A program made the translations under genes and the position numbers. A stretch of 64,000 nt of DNA from Salinibacterium sp. (GTDB taxonomy: Bacteria > Actinomycetota > Actinomycetes > Actinomycetales > Microbacteriaceae): the NCBI GenBank assembly GCA_019638845.1, contig JAHBSZ010000001.1:496001-560000 (forward strand), written 5' to 3'. Positions 46,545 through 55,237 of the stretch are shown in pieces (position 1 is the stretch's first letter; each line of letters begins with the position of its first letter). The notes beneath the pieces are model-generated. The model did no database searches and was not told where the DNA came from. It saw only the letters and a list, made by a program, of their open reading frames with translations.

Positions 46545-47395
46545 GGCGCACGCACCGGCATGGCCTCGGTCGGGAGGTAGCCCTGTGGATCTGGGGAATT
46601 CTGGTTCTGCTGTTCTTGTTTGCACCGATCGCCGTCATCGTGGTCTCCTCGTTCAACAGCGGCCGACTGCTCGTCGCGTGGGATGGTTTCAGCTTTGACC
46701 CGTACCTAGCGATCTTCGAGAAGCCGGCAATCCGTGACGCCGTCTGGGTGTCGTTGCGGGTCGGCCTGTTCTCAGCCCTCGTGGCGACCACGCTCGGCAC
46801 TCTCGCCGGTATCGCCCTCGCCCGGCGCCCGGGCAAATGGTCGGCATGGTTCATCGGGCTACTGCTCTTGGTCACGGTGACGCCCGAAATCGTCGACGCC
46901 GTCTCTCTGCTGCCCTGGTTCGTCACCCTGGGGCAGGATGTCGGAATTGCCGCGTTCAACGATGGCCTCGTACGCCTGACCGTGGGGCACTCGATCTTCT
47001 CCACCGCAGTGGTCGCGTACATCGTTCGAGCCCGTTTGGTTGGACTCGACGCAAACCTTGAGGAAGCATCGGCCGACCTCTACGCCCCGCCGATTCGCAC
47101 TTTCTTCCGCGTCACGTTGCCGCTGGCTCTGCCTGCTGTACTCGCCGGTGGCCTGCTGTCATTCACGCTCAGTCTCGATAACACGATCGTGTCCGCCTTC
47201 GTGCAGGTCTCTGGTTCGACCCCGTGGCCCGTCTACGTTCTGAGCGCCCTGCGGGGCGGCCTGCGGCCAGAGATCGGCGCGGTCTCGACGGTCATGCTGG
47301 TGCTGACACTCGTCGCGCTGGGGCTCGTGGCCATCGTGCTGCGCCGAGCCGGCGACTCGGCCACCGACATCGCCCGCACCATGGCGGGCAGCTGA
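46541..47395 (+). CDS. potC: Polyamine-type ABC transporter permease C
   Basis: 284 aa, six membrane segments, with EAA-type loop EEASADLYAPPIRTFFRVTLPLALPAVLAG. GTG start overlaps the potB stop (GTGA). Completes a potADBC importer. The 27 nt gap to the amidohydrolase, with a good ribosome site (GAGGAGA), suggests cotranscription. Confidence 0.92.
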   Translation: MRRTHRHGLGREVALWIWGILVLLFLFAPIAVIVVSSFNSGRLLVAWDGFSFDPYLAIFEKPAIRDAVWVSLRVGLFSALVATTLGTLAGIALARRPGKWSAWFIGLLLLVTVTPEIVDAVSLLPWFVTLGQDVGIAAFNDGLVRLTVGHSIFSTAVVAYIVRARLVGLDANLEEASADLYAPPIRTFFRVTLPLALPAVLAGGLLSFTLSLDNTIVSAFVQVSGSTPWPVYVLSALRGGLRPEIGAVSTVMLVLTLVALGLVAIVLRRAGDSATDIARTMAGS

Positions 47396-47422
47396 AACCA
47401 ACGTCCACCCCGAGGAGAACCC

Positions 47423-49063
47423 ATGAGCTTCGCCGACCTAGTATTTTCTGGCGGTCCCGTTTTCACTGCAGACACGGTTCGTTCTCGGGCACACTTCGTC
47501 GCGGTCGCGGGCAACCGCATCGTCGCGGTCGGCGGCGATGCTAGCGACCACATCGGCCCGAAGACCAGAGTCATCGACCTCGGCGGGCGGATGCTCGTCC
47601 CCGGCTTCCAAGATGCCCACGTTCATCCGGTCTGGGGCGGACTCGATCTGCTGCGCTGCGACCTCTCTCCCTACGCCACCTCGGCCGAATACCTGACGAC
47701 CATCGCCTCATACTCGGCGGCACATCCCGACGACGAGTGGGTGCTCGGCGGCGGTTGGAGCATGTCAGCCTTCCCCGGCGGCACTCCGCTGGCGAGCGAA
47801 CTGGATCGGGTGGTGCCCGACCGTCCCGCCTTCCTGCCGAACCGCGATGGCCACGGCGCTTGGGTTAACTCGCGCGCACTCGAATTAGCGGGAATCACGG
47901 CCGACACCCTGGACCCGTCGGATGGTCGAATCGAACGCGACGCGCACGGCGCCCCGAGCGGAACATTGCACGAAGGTGCGATGGCGCTCGTGAACCGGCT
48001 GTTGCCGCCCGAGACACCAGAGCGGATGCTCGAAGCTCTCGTCCTGGGACAGAACTACCTGCACTCCTTCGGGGTAACCGCATGGCAAGACGCGATCGTC
48101 GGAGCGTACGGGGACGCCGGAGACCCGGCTGAGAGCTATGTCGCGGCATCCGCATCCGGCGCTCTGACCGGTCGGGTGGTCGGCGCACTCTGGTGGGACC
48201 GATCACGCGGTCTCGAGCAAATACCGGATCTCCTCGACCAGCGGGAGCGACTGACCACCGACCGCTTCCGCGCCACCAGTATCAAGATCATGCAGGACGG
48301 CGTGGCAGAGAACTTCACCGCGTCGATGCTTGAGCCGTACAGCGACGGCCACGGCCATCCGAGCGACAACTCGGGTATCTCCTTTGTGGCGCCGGAGGTA
48401 CTCGTGGAGGCGGCAGCGCAGTTGGATGCCGCGGGGTTCCAACTTCACTTCCACGCCATCGGTGACCGAGCGGTGCGGGAGTGCCTCGACGCCGTCGAAC
48501 ACGCGCTGGCGCGCAACGGGCGCAACGACAATCGCCACCACATCGCCCACCTTCAGGTTGTGCACCCCGACGATGTTCCGCGCTTCCGCGAGCTCGACGT
48601 GACCGCGAACATGCAGTCGCTGTGGGCAGCACTCGAACCGCAGATGGTCGAACTCACGCTGCCGTTTCTCGGAGAGCCTCGCTCAAGTTGGCAGTACCCG
48701 TGGGGCGACCTACACCGCGCGGGGGCGATGCTCGCGGCCGGAAGTGACTGGTCGGTCTCGACACCCGACCCGCTCGCCGCTCTTCATGTTGCGGTCAACC
48801 GCATCGCGCACCGCGACTGGGCCGAGGGCGAGTACGGACCGTTCCTGCCTGAACAGCGCATCGATCTCGCGACCGCGATCACGGCGTATACCGCAGGGTC
48901 GGCGCGGGTGAACCATCTCGACGAGAGCGGGCAGATCCGGGTCGGTGCTCTTGCCGACCTCGTGGTGCTCGACCGCGATCCGTTCGCCGGACCGCAGGAA
49001 GAGATCGGATCGACCCGAGTCGTCGAAACCTTCGTCGACGGCCGGTCCGTCTACGCCGCCTGA
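47423..49063 (+). CDS. YtcJ-type metal-dependent amidohydrolase
   Basis: 546 aa amidohydrolase-superfamily enzyme. Metal-site motif DAHVHPVWGG (residues about 60-70); later HFHAIGDRAVRECLDAVEHAL and VTANMQSLWA blocks and a C-terminal beta-domain GALADLVVLDRDPF. It may hydrolyse an amide of the imported amine, since it lies in the pot operon, but that is inference. Strong ribosome site GAGGAGAACCC before ATG. Converges with pth (13 nt). Confidence 0.88.
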   Translation: MSFADLVFSGGPVFTADTVRSRAHFVAVAGNRIVAVGGDASDHIGPKTRVIDLGGRMLVPGFQDAHVHPVWGGLDLLRCDLSPYATSAEYLTTIASYSAAHPDDEWVLGGGWSMSAFPGGTPLASELDRVVPDRPAFLPNRDGHGAWVNSRALELAGITADTLDPSDGRIERDAHGAPSGTLHEGAMALVNRLLPPETPERMLEALVLGQNYLHSFGVTAWQDAIVGAYGDAGDPAESYVAASASGALTGRVVGALWWDRSRGLEQIPDLLDQRERLTTDRFRATSIKIMQDGVAENFTASMLEPYSDGHGHPSDNSGISFVAPEVLVEAAAQLDAAGFQLHFHAIGDRAVRECLDAVEHALARNGRNDNRHHIAHLQVVHPDDVPRFRELDVTANMQSLWAALEPQMVELTLPFLGEPRSSWQYPWGDLHRAGAMLAAGSDWSVSTPDPLAALHVAVNRIAHRDWAEGEYGPFLPEQRIDLATAITAYTAGSARVNHLDESGQIRVGALADLVVLDRDPFAGPQEEIGSTRVVETFVDGRSVYAA

Positions 49064-49076
49064 GCCCTCCCGCGGG

Positions 49077-49658
49077 TCAGCGGGGCGAATGGAACTTGAG
49101 CTGCGCGGCCGTCAGTCCCTCGGCTGCGATGAGTTCCGTGGCATCCGCCGCATCGACCAGCAGGTTCGGTAACGCGGCCCGCTCGTCGGAGCCAAAGTCG
49201 CGCAGCACGAAGTCCGCGGCGGGCTGACGGCCGGGCGGACGCCCGATCCCGATGCGTACCCGCGTGAAATCTGGGGTCCCGATCGCAGCAGCGATGTCCC
49301 GGATGCCGTTGTGACCGCCGTGCCCGCCGCCGAACTTGAGGCGCACGGTGTCGAACGGCAGGTCGAGCTCGTCGTGCAGCACAATCAAGTGATCCGGTGA
49401 AATCTTGTAGAACCGCAGGAGGGCCGAGACGGGCCCCCCTGACAGGTTCATGAAGCTATTGGGCTTGGCGAAGACCAGCTTCGGTCCGTCCGCACCACTG
49501 CGGCCTTCCGCGACTGCCGCGTTAGCCTTGTGGTTCTTGAAGGTCGCGGATGCCCGATCTGCGAGTTCCGCGAGAGCCATCTGGCCAACGTTATGACGAT
49601 TGCCGGCGTAGCCGGGCCCGGGGTTACCGAGCCCGACTACCAACCATTGATCGTCCAC
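49077..49658 (-). CDS. pth: Peptidyl-tRNA hydrolase
   Basis: 193 aa. Pth family blocks: LVVGLGNPGPGYAGNRHNVGQMAL (catalytic His in HN), KPNSFMNLSGGPVSALLRFYKI, HDELDLPFDTVRLKFGGGHGGHNGIRDI. Releases peptides from peptidyl-tRNA. GTG start. Cotranscribed with the upstream L25 gene (26 nt). Confidence 0.97.
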   Translation of the reverse strand: MDDQWLVVGLGNPGPGYAGNRHNVGQMALAELADRASATFKNHKANAAVAEGRSGADGPKLVFAKPNSFMNLSGGPVSALLRFYKISPDHLIVLHDELDLPFDTVRLKFGGGHGGHNGIRDIAAAIGTPDFTRVRIGIGRPPGRQPAADFVLRDFGSDERAALPNLLVDAADATELIAAEGLTAAQLKFHSPR

Positions 49659-49684
49659 GGGAGGCCGACGGCGGAAGAGCGAGA

Positions 49685-50335
49685 TTACTCAGCGTCCTCA
49701 GCGGCGGGAGCCTCCTCGGCACCCTCCTCAGCGGTCTCTTCCTCGGTCGACTCCTCGGCTTCGTCTTCGCCCAGGTCTTGAGCCTGCTCGCCGGTGATAC
49801 CGACGATGAGGGTGTCGGGGTCGGTGATGAGGATCGCGCCGGTGGGGAGCGGAAGATCGCTCGCGTGAATGCGCGAGCCCTCTTCGAGACCCTCGATCGA
49901 GATGATGATGTTCTCCGGGATGTGCGTGGCCTCGACCTCGAGCGACACCGTGTTGGAGTCCTGGTTGACGCTCGTGCCGGGAGCCGATTCGCCCTCGACG
50001 TGAATGGGCACGTCGACCGTGACCTTCTCGCCCTTGCGGACGACGATCAGGTCGATGTGCTCGATGATCTGGCGTACGGGATCCTTCTGCACGTCCTTGA
50101 CGAGGGCGAGCTGGATCTTGCCCTGGATGTCGAGCTCGAGAACCTGGTTCGACTTGCGCAGGATGAGCGCCGTCTCGTGGCCCGGCAGGGTCACGTGCTG
50201 GGGCTCGGTGCCGTGCCCGTAGATCACGGCAGGAATCTTGCCCGTCGCACGGATCTTGCGGGCGACGCCCTTACCGAACGTGTTCCGGACCTCTGTGACG
50301 AGGTGGTTGTTGTGCTCTTCTGAGGCCTTAGCCAT
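49685..50335 (-). CDS. rplY: 50S ribosomal protein L25/general stress protein Ctc
   Basis: 216 aa of the long CTC form: an N-terminal L25 domain that binds 5S rRNA (FGKGVARKIRATGKIPAVIYGHG) followed by the C-terminal TL5-type beta domain (VDVPIHVEGES...) and an acidic Glu/Ala tail (DEAEESTEEETAEE...). The ATG has AGGAGAAG 4 nt upstream; the longer in-frame upstream segment covers the leader and is rejected. A stem-loop sits next to the ribosome-binding site. Confidence 0.95.
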   Translation of the reverse strand: MAKASEEHNNHLVTEVRNTFGKGVARKIRATGKIPAVIYGHGTEPQHVTLPGHETALILRKSNQVLELDIQGKIQLALVKDVQKDPVRQIIEHIDLIVVRKGEKVTVDVPIHVEGESAPGTSVNQDSNTVSLEVEATHIPENIIISIEGLEEGSRIHASDLPLPTGAILITDPDTLIVGITGEQAQDLGEDEAEESTEEETAEEGAEEAPAAEDAE

Positions 50336-50347
50336 GATGCTTCTCCT

Positions 50348-50384
50348 GGTGGGTGGTGACGAATGCACGGGGGAATCACCCACC
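50348..50384 (-). promoter_or_regulatory. Leader stem-loop next to the rplY ribosome-binding site
   Basis: Arms GGTGGGTG (50348-50355) and CACCCACC (50377-50384) form an 8-bp stem with a 21-nt loop; the Shine-Dalgarno CTCCT complement lies directly beside it. A second hairpin GGAACC/GGTTCC (50396-50412) lies further upstream. Could be a translational control element or just transcript structure. Confidence 0.35.
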
Positions 50385-50480
50385 GCGTCGATAACGGAAC
50401 CGAGAAGGTTCCCTCGCCGAAGTTCAGTCCCCGAGTTTACACGGCAAGTACGGCTGAGGCGACGTACTAGATTTGAAACC

Positions 50481-51929
50481 ATGACTCAGGCGAATATCGG
50501 TGTTGTTGGACTTGCGGTGATGGGTTCGAATCTGGCCCGCAACCTCGCCTCACGCGAGGGCAACACCGTAGCCGTTTACAACCGCACCTACTCCCGCACC
50601 GAGACGCTCATCGACGAGCATCCCGAGGCCGGGTTCATCCCCTCAAAGACCATTGCCGAGTTCGCGGACTCGCTGTCGAAGCCGCGCACCGCACTGATCA
50701 TGGTGCAGGCGGGCCGAGGCACGGATGCCGTCATCGACGAGTTGGTCGCGGTCTTCGAGCCGGGCGACATCATCATCGATGGTGGCAATGCGCTCTTCAC
50801 CGACACGATTCGTCGCGAGAAGACAGTGCGGGAGACGGGGATCAACTTCGTCGGCGCGGGCATCTCGGGCGGCGAGGAGGGCGCACTCAACGGCCCCTCG
50901 ATCATGCCCGGTGGTTCGGATGAAGCGTGGGCAACAATCGGCCCGATCCTCAAGTCGATCGCCGCCATCGCCGAAGGCGAACCCTGTGTCACGCACGTCG
51001 GCCACGACGGAGCCGGTCACTTCGTCAAGATGATCCACAACGGCATCGAGTATGCCGACATGCAGCTCATCGCCGAGGCGTATGACCTGATCCGTCGTGG
51101 TACCGGCAAGTCACCGGCGGAGATCGCCGACATCTTCTCCGAATGGAACAAGGGTGAGCTTGAGAGCTACCTGATCGAGATCACCGCCGAGGTGCTGCGG
51201 CAGGTGGACGCCGACACCGGCGCGCCGCTCGTCGACATCATCCTCGATCAGGCCGGGTCGAAGGGCACGGGCGTGTGGACGGTGCAGACCGCCCTCGACC
51301 TTGGCATCCCGGTCTCCGGAATCGCGGAAGCCGTGTTCGCCCGATCGCTGAGCTCGAAGCCAGCGCAACGTGCTGCCGCGGCATCCCTGCCCGGTCCGTC
51401 AGAAGACTCGTGGAAGCCCGCAGATGCTGACGCGTTCATCGAGGGTGTGCGCCTTGCCCTGTACGCCTCGAAGGTCATCGCCTACAGCCAGGGTTTCGAC
51501 GCGATAGTCGCGGGCGCAGAGCAATACAACTGGGACATCAAGAAGGGCGAGATCGCGAAGATCTGGCGCGGAGGCTGCATCATCCGCGCGCGCTTCCTCA
51601 ACCGCATCACCGAGGCGTACGCCGAGAACCCAGGCCTCGTGGCCCTCGTGACCGCACCGTTCTTCGTTGACGTGATGGCCAAGACGCAGAGTGCATGGCG
51701 CAACGTCGTCTCCGACGCCGCGCACGCCGGGATCCCCAGCCCCGCATTCAGTAGTTCGCTTGCCTACTACGACGGACTGCGCGCCGACCGACTCCCTGCC
51801 GCCCTCGTTCAGGGTCAGCGTGACTTCTTCGGCGCTCACACTTACAAGCGCGTCGACAAGGTCGGCACCTTCCACACCCTGTGGAGTGGCGACCGCACCG
51901 AGATCGAATCCGAAGGCAGCTCGCACTAG
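50481..51929 (+). CDS. gnd: 6-phosphogluconate dehydrogenase (decarboxylating)
   Basis: 482 aa, full length. Rossmann motif IGVVGLAVMGSNLARNLA, active-site FVGAGISGGEEGA, KMIHNGIEYADMQLIAEAY, KGTGVWT and the C-terminal YDGLRADRLPAALVQGQRDFFGAHTYKR. Oxidative pentose phosphate pathway: 6-phosphogluconate to ribulose-5-P. TAGATT lies 7 nt before the ATG and no Shine-Dalgarno is seen, so a leaderless message is likely. Convergent with the sgc-like operon's last gene. Confidence 0.97.
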   Translation: MTQANIGVVGLAVMGSNLARNLASREGNTVAVYNRTYSRTETLIDEHPEAGFIPSKTIAEFADSLSKPRTALIMVQAGRGTDAVIDELVAVFEPGDIIIDGGNALFTDTIRREKTVRETGINFVGAGISGGEEGALNGPSIMPGGSDEAWATIGPILKSIAAIAEGEPCVTHVGHDGAGHFVKMIHNGIEYADMQLIAEAYDLIRRGTGKSPAEIADIFSEWNKGELESYLIEITAEVLRQVDADTGAPLVDIILDQAGSKGTGVWTVQTALDLGIPVSGIAEAVFARSLSSKPAQRAAAASLPGPSEDSWKPADADAFIEGVRLALYASKVIAYSQGFDAIVAGAEQYNWDIKKGEIAKIWRGGCIIRARFLNRITEAYAENPGLVALVTAPFFVDVMAKTQSAWRNVVSDAAHAGIPSPAFSSSLAYYDGLRADRLPAALVQGQRDFFGAHTYKRVDKVGTFHTLWSGDRTEIESEGSSH

Positions 51930-51943
51930 TTGCCCGGTGCCGA

Positions 51944-52324
51944 TCAGGCGAGCGCATCCCGGCAGAGTTCAGTCATGGGCAGGTGGCGCTTGAGCGACTC
52001 CGGCGTCACGCGTGATGGCCAGAGCCGCCAACGACCAACGACCATGCGACCTGGGCCGATCGCGGCAACCTCAGACCAGTCGAAACGTTTCTCGACAAAC
52101 GCTGGCAGCGCCGTGCCTCTGGGAGGGCTTCCCGCCGCCGACACGATTCTGCGGACTTGGGCAACAGCGGCAGCTCGGTATGGCTTCAGCCGCAAGTTGA
52201 GCGCGACGAGCAGCACCCCATAGAGCACGACAACGCTGTTGATGATGAGCGCGTTGGCGATATAGAAGTCGAGCACCACGCGGCCCCACGACCCGAACAG
52301 GTTGTCGATAATCCAGTCGATCAC
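51944..52324 (-). CDS. Small membrane protein of unknown function in the PTS operon
   Basis: 126 aa with one long hydrophobic helix (IINSVVVLYGVLLVALNL, about residues 27-44) after an amphipathic N-terminus (MIDWIIDNLFGSW) and a basic/aromatic soluble C-terminus with no recognisable domain. GTG start overlaps the PTS IIA stop (GTGA), so it is coupled to that operon. No function assigned; not part of the E. coli sgc set. Confidence 0.6.
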   Translation of the reverse strand: MIDWIIDNLFGSWGRVVLDFYIANALIINSVVVLYGVLLVALNLRLKPYRAAAVAQVRRIVSAAGSPPRGTALPAFVEKRFDWSEVAAIGPGRMVVGRWRLWPSRVTPESLKRHLPMTELCRDALA

Positions 52325-52800
52325 TCGTCGCCCTTTCCTGCCGCGAGAGCGGCTATCACGCCGTCGGCGGTGCGAGCGGCTGCAAGCGCAGCAATTCTGG
52401 CAGGGTCCTGTAAGAGAGCCGCGATTTGCCGGAGCGTGGCGAGTTGTGAATCGGCGTCCGCGAGAGCGAGCAGGGCGACCACGCGCACGGGGATCGCCTC
52501 GTCCGGGGCGTCCATCCGGTGGAAATCGACCGGATGATCGAGCACCGCCACAGCAACCGCGGACTCTGTCACGTGCTCGCTGTCGGCATGCGGAATTGCC
52601 GCGTTCGTTCCGTCCCCGCCGAGGAGCAACCCCGTCGGATACCCTGCTTCGCGCGCCACGGCCGCGTCGGCAAGAGTGGGGGCGGCGAAGCCACCAGCGA
52701 CGAGCAAGTCTGCGAGCGTGCGGATCACCTGCTCCGCGGTGGTCACCGTTGGCGTGATTGAGACGAGCTCGGGTCGCACCAACTGCTCGAGCCCGCTCAT
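52321..52800 (-). CDS. PTS IIA component (fructose/galactitol family)
   Basis: 159 aa, EIIA of the Fru/Gat superfamily: phospho-His in TNAAIPHADSEHVTES (near residue 71), preceded by GYPTGLLLGGDG, and AVAVLDHPVDFHRMDAPDEAIPVRVVALLAL. Accepts phosphate from HPr and passes it to the IIB. Part of the sgc-like operon; its ATG overlaps the epimerase stop (ATGA). Confidence 0.88.
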   Translation of the reverse strand: MSGLEQLVRPELVSITPTVTTAEQVIRTLADLLVAGGFAAPTLADAAVAREAGYPTGLLLGGDGTNAAIPHADSEHVTESAVAVAVLDHPVDFHRMDAPDEAIPVRVVALLALADADSQLATLRQIAALLQDPARIAALAAARTADGVIAALAAGKGDE

Positions 52801-53450
52801 TCCGCTGCCGCCCGAATCGCCGTCACGGTGGCTGCCATATCCGTCGAACCGAACAGAGCGCGCCCCACAACAACTCCAGCAGCGCCTGCCGCCGCGACCG
52901 CACCGGCATTTCCCGGATCGACTCCCCCATCGACGACCACCGGGATGCCACCCGTCGAGAGCTGTTCGATTGCCGCGAGCCGGGCTCCCAGAAAGGCCGG
53001 GACAATATCCTCCGGCTCCGTGGTGAGCAAGAGCACGTAGTCAAGGTACGGATCGAGTGCGGCGAGCTCCGGCAACGGACTCGCCGGATTGAGAGCGAGA
53101 CCAGCACGGCGGCCGGTGCTTCTGATGATGCCGAGCACTCTGCGCGGATAGCGCGTCGACTCTGCATGGATTGCAATCGAGTCGACGGCAACGCCGTCCA
53201 GCATCCGGATGACCTCCTCAGGGTGTTCGACCATGAGGTGTACATCAACCGGCAGCCCGCCCCACTGCACAGCGCTTTCAGCGAGGCGTGTGCCCAGATT
53301 CATGACCGGTACGAAGGCCCCATCCTCAATGTCGACATGAATCCGATCAACTCCGGCATCTCGGGCCCGGCCGAGCTCCTCGCGCAAGTCGAGGAGCTCG
53401 GCGGACACGATCGATGCGCTGATCGTCAGGCGTGCCGCGCCAGCGCTCAT
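52797..53450 (-). CDS. Ribulose-phosphate 3-epimerase-family enzyme
   Basis: 217 aa TIM barrel of the RPE family: ISASIVSAELLDLREELGRARDAGVDRIHVDIEDGAFVPVMNLG, PVDVHLMVEHPEE, VVDGGVDPGNAGAVAAAGAAGVVVGRALFG. Similar to E. coli SgcE. The family epimerises ketopentose or ketohexose phosphates; the PTS substrate feeds it here (inference). ATG overlaps into the preceding IIC stop region. Confidence 0.87.
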   Translation of the reverse strand: MSAGAARLTISASIVSAELLDLREELGRARDAGVDRIHVDIEDGAFVPVMNLGTRLAESAVQWGGLPVDVHLMVEHPEEVIRMLDGVAVDSIAIHAESTRYPRRVLGIIRSTGRRAGLALNPASPLPELAALDPYLDYVLLLTTEPEDIVPAFLGARLAAIEQLSTGGIPVVVDGGVDPGNAGAVAAAGAAGVVVGRALFGSTDMAATVTAIRAAAE

Positions 53451-53454
53451 GCTC

Positions 53455-54930
53455 TCACTTCTCGGTTGACTTCTTCGGCTTCGAGGCCGCAGAGGCTTCT
53501 TCTGCCTTGCCCGCAGCGACCGGGGTCTCGCCCGCAGCGACGATGGCGTCAGGCATGATCACCGGCAGGAGCTTGTCGCCGAGCGGGAACTTCTTCTTGA
53601 GGAAGAACAGCCCGACCACGAAGGCGAGGCTGACCAGGATCATCACCACGACCGGCGTCTGCGAGAGGTAGTAGAACCCGTAACTAATGGGAACCGACCC
53701 GTCACTCATAACCGTGAACTGGTCATAGCCCGCCGGGATATCGATCGACGTCGAGGCCGCGACCATCTGGCTCACTGCCGGAGCAATCTGGGTGCAGAAC
53801 CACAACCCGATACCCATGACTATCGCACCGAGAATCACGGTGAGGATGAGGTCACCACCGACCAGAGGCGCGATCAGGGCGGCGACGAACACGCCGTCAG
53901 CGAGGTCAACGAAGGGGAGGGTCTCGTTGCCGAGCGGCGCGAGTCCGAGTGCCAGCAGGATTTCCACCGGCACCATGAGCAGGCCCGCCGCGATAACGGC
54001 GGGGCTACCCACGAGCACCGCAGCATCGAGACCGATGTAGAACTCCCGGCCGGCGAAGCGCTTGTTCATGAAGGTACGTGCGGCAACGGCGAGCGGGGTG
54101 AGCCCCTCCATCAAAATCGCGACCATGCGCGGGATAAGCAACATGACTGCGGCAAGCGTGACCGCAGTGCCGAGTGATGCGCCGACATCCTGACCGGCGA
54201 CGAGCGCGAGGACCAAGCCGATGATGAATCCGAGAACCATGGGTTCGCCAAGCAAACCAAGACGGCGCCTCGTGGTGTCGGGGTTGAGTTTCATGTTCTT
54301 GAGACCCGGAACCTTGCGCAAGCCCATCGCGAAGGGAACCGCGAGCATCATGTAGCCGGCCGACTGGAGGTGGGGAATCGAGATGCCGGGCAACCCGAAG
54401 TACTTCTCGACCATCGGGGCCGACCAGTCCGCGAGGAACAAGGCGATGACGAACGCGATGACCGCGGCGTACAGCGCAAGCCAGAAGCTTCCGGTTGTGA
54501 ACTGCACGAGCGCACCGACGAACGCGATGTGCCAGAAGTTCCAGAGGTCGACGTCGAGAGTCTTGGTCGCCCGTACCGCCAGCAGAATGATGTTGAGCAC
54601 AATTCCGAGCGGGATGATGATGTAGCCGATCGGTGACCCGAAGGCGAGTGATGACGCCGCTGGCCAGCCGATATCGATGATCTTGAGCCCGGTGCCGCTG
54701 TTCTGGGCGAAGGCCTCACCGATCGCAGACACCGTCGAACCCAAGAGCCCGACGGTGAGGAAGATACCGACGAAGCCCACGGCGACCGTGAGGCCGCTGC
54801 GGATCGAGGCACCGATCTTCATACGCAGAATCAACCCGAGAATGATGATGATGACAGGCAGAACGATCGTCGGTCCTAGCCCGTTGAGGAACTCGCCGAC
54901 GCTGGCGAGTATGGTTTCGAAACTTGGCAT
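53455..54930 (-). CDS. PTS galactitol-family IIC permease
   Basis: 491-aa membrane permease, about twelve hydrophobic segments, GatC/SgcC-like (LNGLGPTIVLPVIIIILGLILRMKIG near the start; IGFIIGLVLALVAGQDVGASLG in the middle). C-terminal 25 residues are charged and Lys-rich. Channels the sugar while the IIB phosphorylates it. Sugar not determined. Follows the IIB gene by 4 nt. Confidence 0.88.
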   Translation of the reverse strand: MPSFETILASVGEFLNGLGPTIVLPVIIIILGLILRMKIGASIRSGLTVAVGFVGIFLTVGLLGSTVSAIGEAFAQNSGTGLKIIDIGWPAASSLAFGSPIGYIIIPLGIVLNIILLAVRATKTLDVDLWNFWHIAFVGALVQFTTGSFWLALYAAVIAFVIALFLADWSAPMVEKYFGLPGISIPHLQSAGYMMLAVPFAMGLRKVPGLKNMKLNPDTTRRRLGLLGEPMVLGFIIGLVLALVAGQDVGASLGTAVTLAAVMLLIPRMVAILMEGLTPLAVAARTFMNKRFAGREFYIGLDAAVLVGSPAVIAAGLLMVPVEILLALGLAPLGNETLPFVDLADGVFVAALIAPLVGGDLILTVILGAIVMGIGLWFCTQIAPAVSQMVAASTSIDIPAGYDQFTVMSDGSVPISYGFYYLSQTPVVVMILVSLAFVVGLFFLKKKFPLGDKLLPVIMPDAIVAAGETPVAAGKAEEASAASKPKKSTEK

Positions 54931-54934
54931 CTGG

Positions 54935-55237
54935 CTATTCGTCTTTCTGTGAGGGTGCGGTGAGCACTGTCTTCAACTTTTCGAGAACGGCTTCTTCGCC
55001 GATCCCGGTGAGAAGGGGTACCGCATTAATCACGGGAACCACCTCCGCGTATTCGGGCGGCATGCCCGTGGTGGTGACTATCACGTCGGCGTCCACTCGG
55101 TCAGCGGACAGTTCAGACACCCGGTATTGCGTTACCAGAGCGGGGATGCCATTCGCGCCGAGGTACTCCTCGACGCGCATGCGCACCATCGTTGACGTCG
55201 CGACTCCTGTCGCACAGACGACATAGACCTTCTTCAT
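54935..55237 (-). CDS. PTS galactitol-family IIB component
   Basis: 100 aa with phospho-cysteine in KVYVVCATGVATSTMVRMRVEEYL (Cys9), the P-loop of the GatB/SgcB family. Transfers phosphate from IIA to the incoming sugar. Its ATG overlaps the DeoR stop (ATGA); the group starts with the regulator. Confidence 0.9.
   Translation of the reverse strand: MKKVYVVCATGVATSTMVRMRVEEYLGANGIPALVTQYRVSELSADRVDADVIVTTTGMPPEYAEVVPVINAVPLLTGIGEEAVLEKLKTVLTAPSQKDE

Noticed and set aside
50238..50480. N-terminal extension of the gnd reading frame
   Set aside because: 6-phosphogluconate dehydrogenase similarity begins at the ATG at 50481; the extension is antisense to the rplY leader.
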